Source of the DNA: JAENVU01 sp963756815
GTDB lineage: Bacteria > Actinomycetota > Acidimicrobiia > IMCC26256 > JAENVU01
Reading direction: 5' to 3'
Assembly (NCBI GenBank): GCA_963756815.1
Contig: CAVWPR010000008.1
Coordinates: 299,921 to 363,920 of the forward strand
DNA: 64,000 nt
This document shows positions 63,495 to 64,000 of this stretch, in pieces. The notes under the pieces are model-generated. The model was not told the origin of the DNA. It made no database searches and saw only the letters and a list, made by a program, of their open reading frames with translations. The stretch's first letter is position 1. The number at the start of each line of letters is the position of its first letter. Position numbers and translations under genes: made by a program.

Positions 63495-64000
63495 TCACGG
63501 CTGGCAGCGCCGCACCGCGTCCACGATCGCCCGGACCCGAGCCCGGGTGCCGCGCTCGCTCGGGTGCACCTGATCGGGTCTCAGCATTCCGGGCCGACGC
63601 GCGATCGACGGCCAGTCGACGACCTGGTCGGCCCACTTCCTGGTCGCTCGCATTCAGCGTTCGCGGCCTCCGTGTTCGACCAGTCCGGGACCGACAGGTC
63701 CTCCGGGAGCAAGACGCCGACGACGCACGAGTCCGGGAAGCGGTCGAGCATCGATCGCATCACCGAGCGCGGCTGCGACAGGCGCGTCTTGCCCCAAGCG
63801 TCGTTGGTCCCGATCGCGAGCACCACGACATCCGGATGCTGGGGGGCGTAGACGGTACGCGCCGCGAGCGGCAGCAGCGCCGGACGTTTCAGGGCTGCGG
63901 CCAGACTGCCGGCGTTGTAGCCCTCGCCCCTCCAGGCGGTGATCGCCACCCGGTGGTCGCGATCGAGCGACCGGTAGAGGCCGTTCCACCCCAGGACCGT
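63495..64000 (-). pseudogene. SGNH/GDSL hydrolase, C-terminal part, one frameshift, cut by window end
   Basis: The gene runs off the right edge, so its N-terminus with the GDS serine is not visible. Present: AITAWRGEGYNAGSLAAAL, block III VLAIGTNDAWGK, VVGVLLPEDLSVPDWSN and, after one missing base near 63655, RKWADQVVDWPSIARRPG and block V RPDQVHPSERG (Asp and His). It ends DAVRRCQP. These blocks match the SGNH hydrolase at 34741-35445 in order and wording (GEGYN, GTNDAW, RPGML), so the two are paralogs. A role in surface-polymer acylation or deacylation is inferred. Confidence 0.8.

Noticed and set aside
1..64000. CRISPR arrays, prophage genes, transposases, toxin-antitoxin pairs, replication origins
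   Set aside because: No regular repeat-spacer pattern, no transposase or integrase motifs and no recognisable toxin-antitoxin or phage structural genes were found on either strand.

Overview
The window is GC-rich DNA of actinobacterial character. It has GTG and TTG starts, 4-bp ATGA/GTGA gene overlaps, TANNNT -10 elements, four luciferase-like (F420/FMN type) oxidoreductases, and mycobacterium-like lipid enzymes (TLP1 thiolase-like protein, acyl-CoA dehydrogenase, acyl-CoA synthetase, P450). An environmental member of the Acidimicrobiia or a relative is my best inference; there is no rRNA here to confirm it. The only RNA gene found is tRNA-Gly(GCC) at 44605-44680.

Layout. 1-18.8 kb is a cell-envelope glycan region: the tail of an FAD enzyme, a Dpm1-like polyprenol-sugar synthase, several polytopic GT-C type glycosyltransferases, two sugar-nucleotide epimerases, two acyltransferase-3 proteins, a GMC oxidoreductase, a methyltransferase and a GT4 glycosyltransferase. 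Almost every gene here is cut by single-base indels although conserved residues are kept on both sides, so sequence error is more likely than decay. 18.8-24.7 kb is clean: an O-methyltransferase, an aldolase/2-hydroxyacid dehydrogenase pair, a PAS-GGDEF-EAL protein and another epimerase. 24.8-30.0 kb is a sulfur block: cysC, cysN, cysD, cysQ, an Rrf2 regulator with a palindromic operator candidate, and a divergent TauE/SafE exporter. 30.0-33.5 kb is an overlapping enoyl-CoA hydratase / thiolase-like / P450 operon.

33.5-44.6 kb carries a TylF-type methyltransferase, an SGNH hydrolase, a divergent acyl-CoA dehydrogenase and acyl-CoA synthetase, dut, two tandem LLM oxidoreductases, a FUSC membrane protein, an alpha/beta hydrolase and a third LLM enzyme. 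44.6-64 kb is a mixed housekeeping and accessory stretch: a RibD-like reductase, a degenerate PrmC-like methyltransferase, a membrane-kinase-flippase fusion, a fourth copy of the GT-C family, a UBP zinc finger with a quinone-oxidoreductase-like protein, a glutamine amidotransferase, an SsuD-like monooxygenase overlapping a beta-carbonic anhydrase, a Rieske oxygenase, a GT39-like protein, a TPP enzyme with a GlcD-like oxidase, a J-domain protein, a MerR-VOC fusion, and a second SGNH hydrolase running off the window end.

The most interesting structure is a family of four related GT-C membrane proteins. Two of them are each translationally coupled to an epimerase, and these two pairs face each other as a mirror-image arrangement (3.1-9.1 kb). 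Other leads are a near-palindrome over the -10 element between the Rrf2 regulator and the exporter, a two-hairpin intergenic repeat found at 27.6 and 59.2 kb, and a recurrent TANNNT element 6-9 nt before start codons that implies many leaderless mRNAs.
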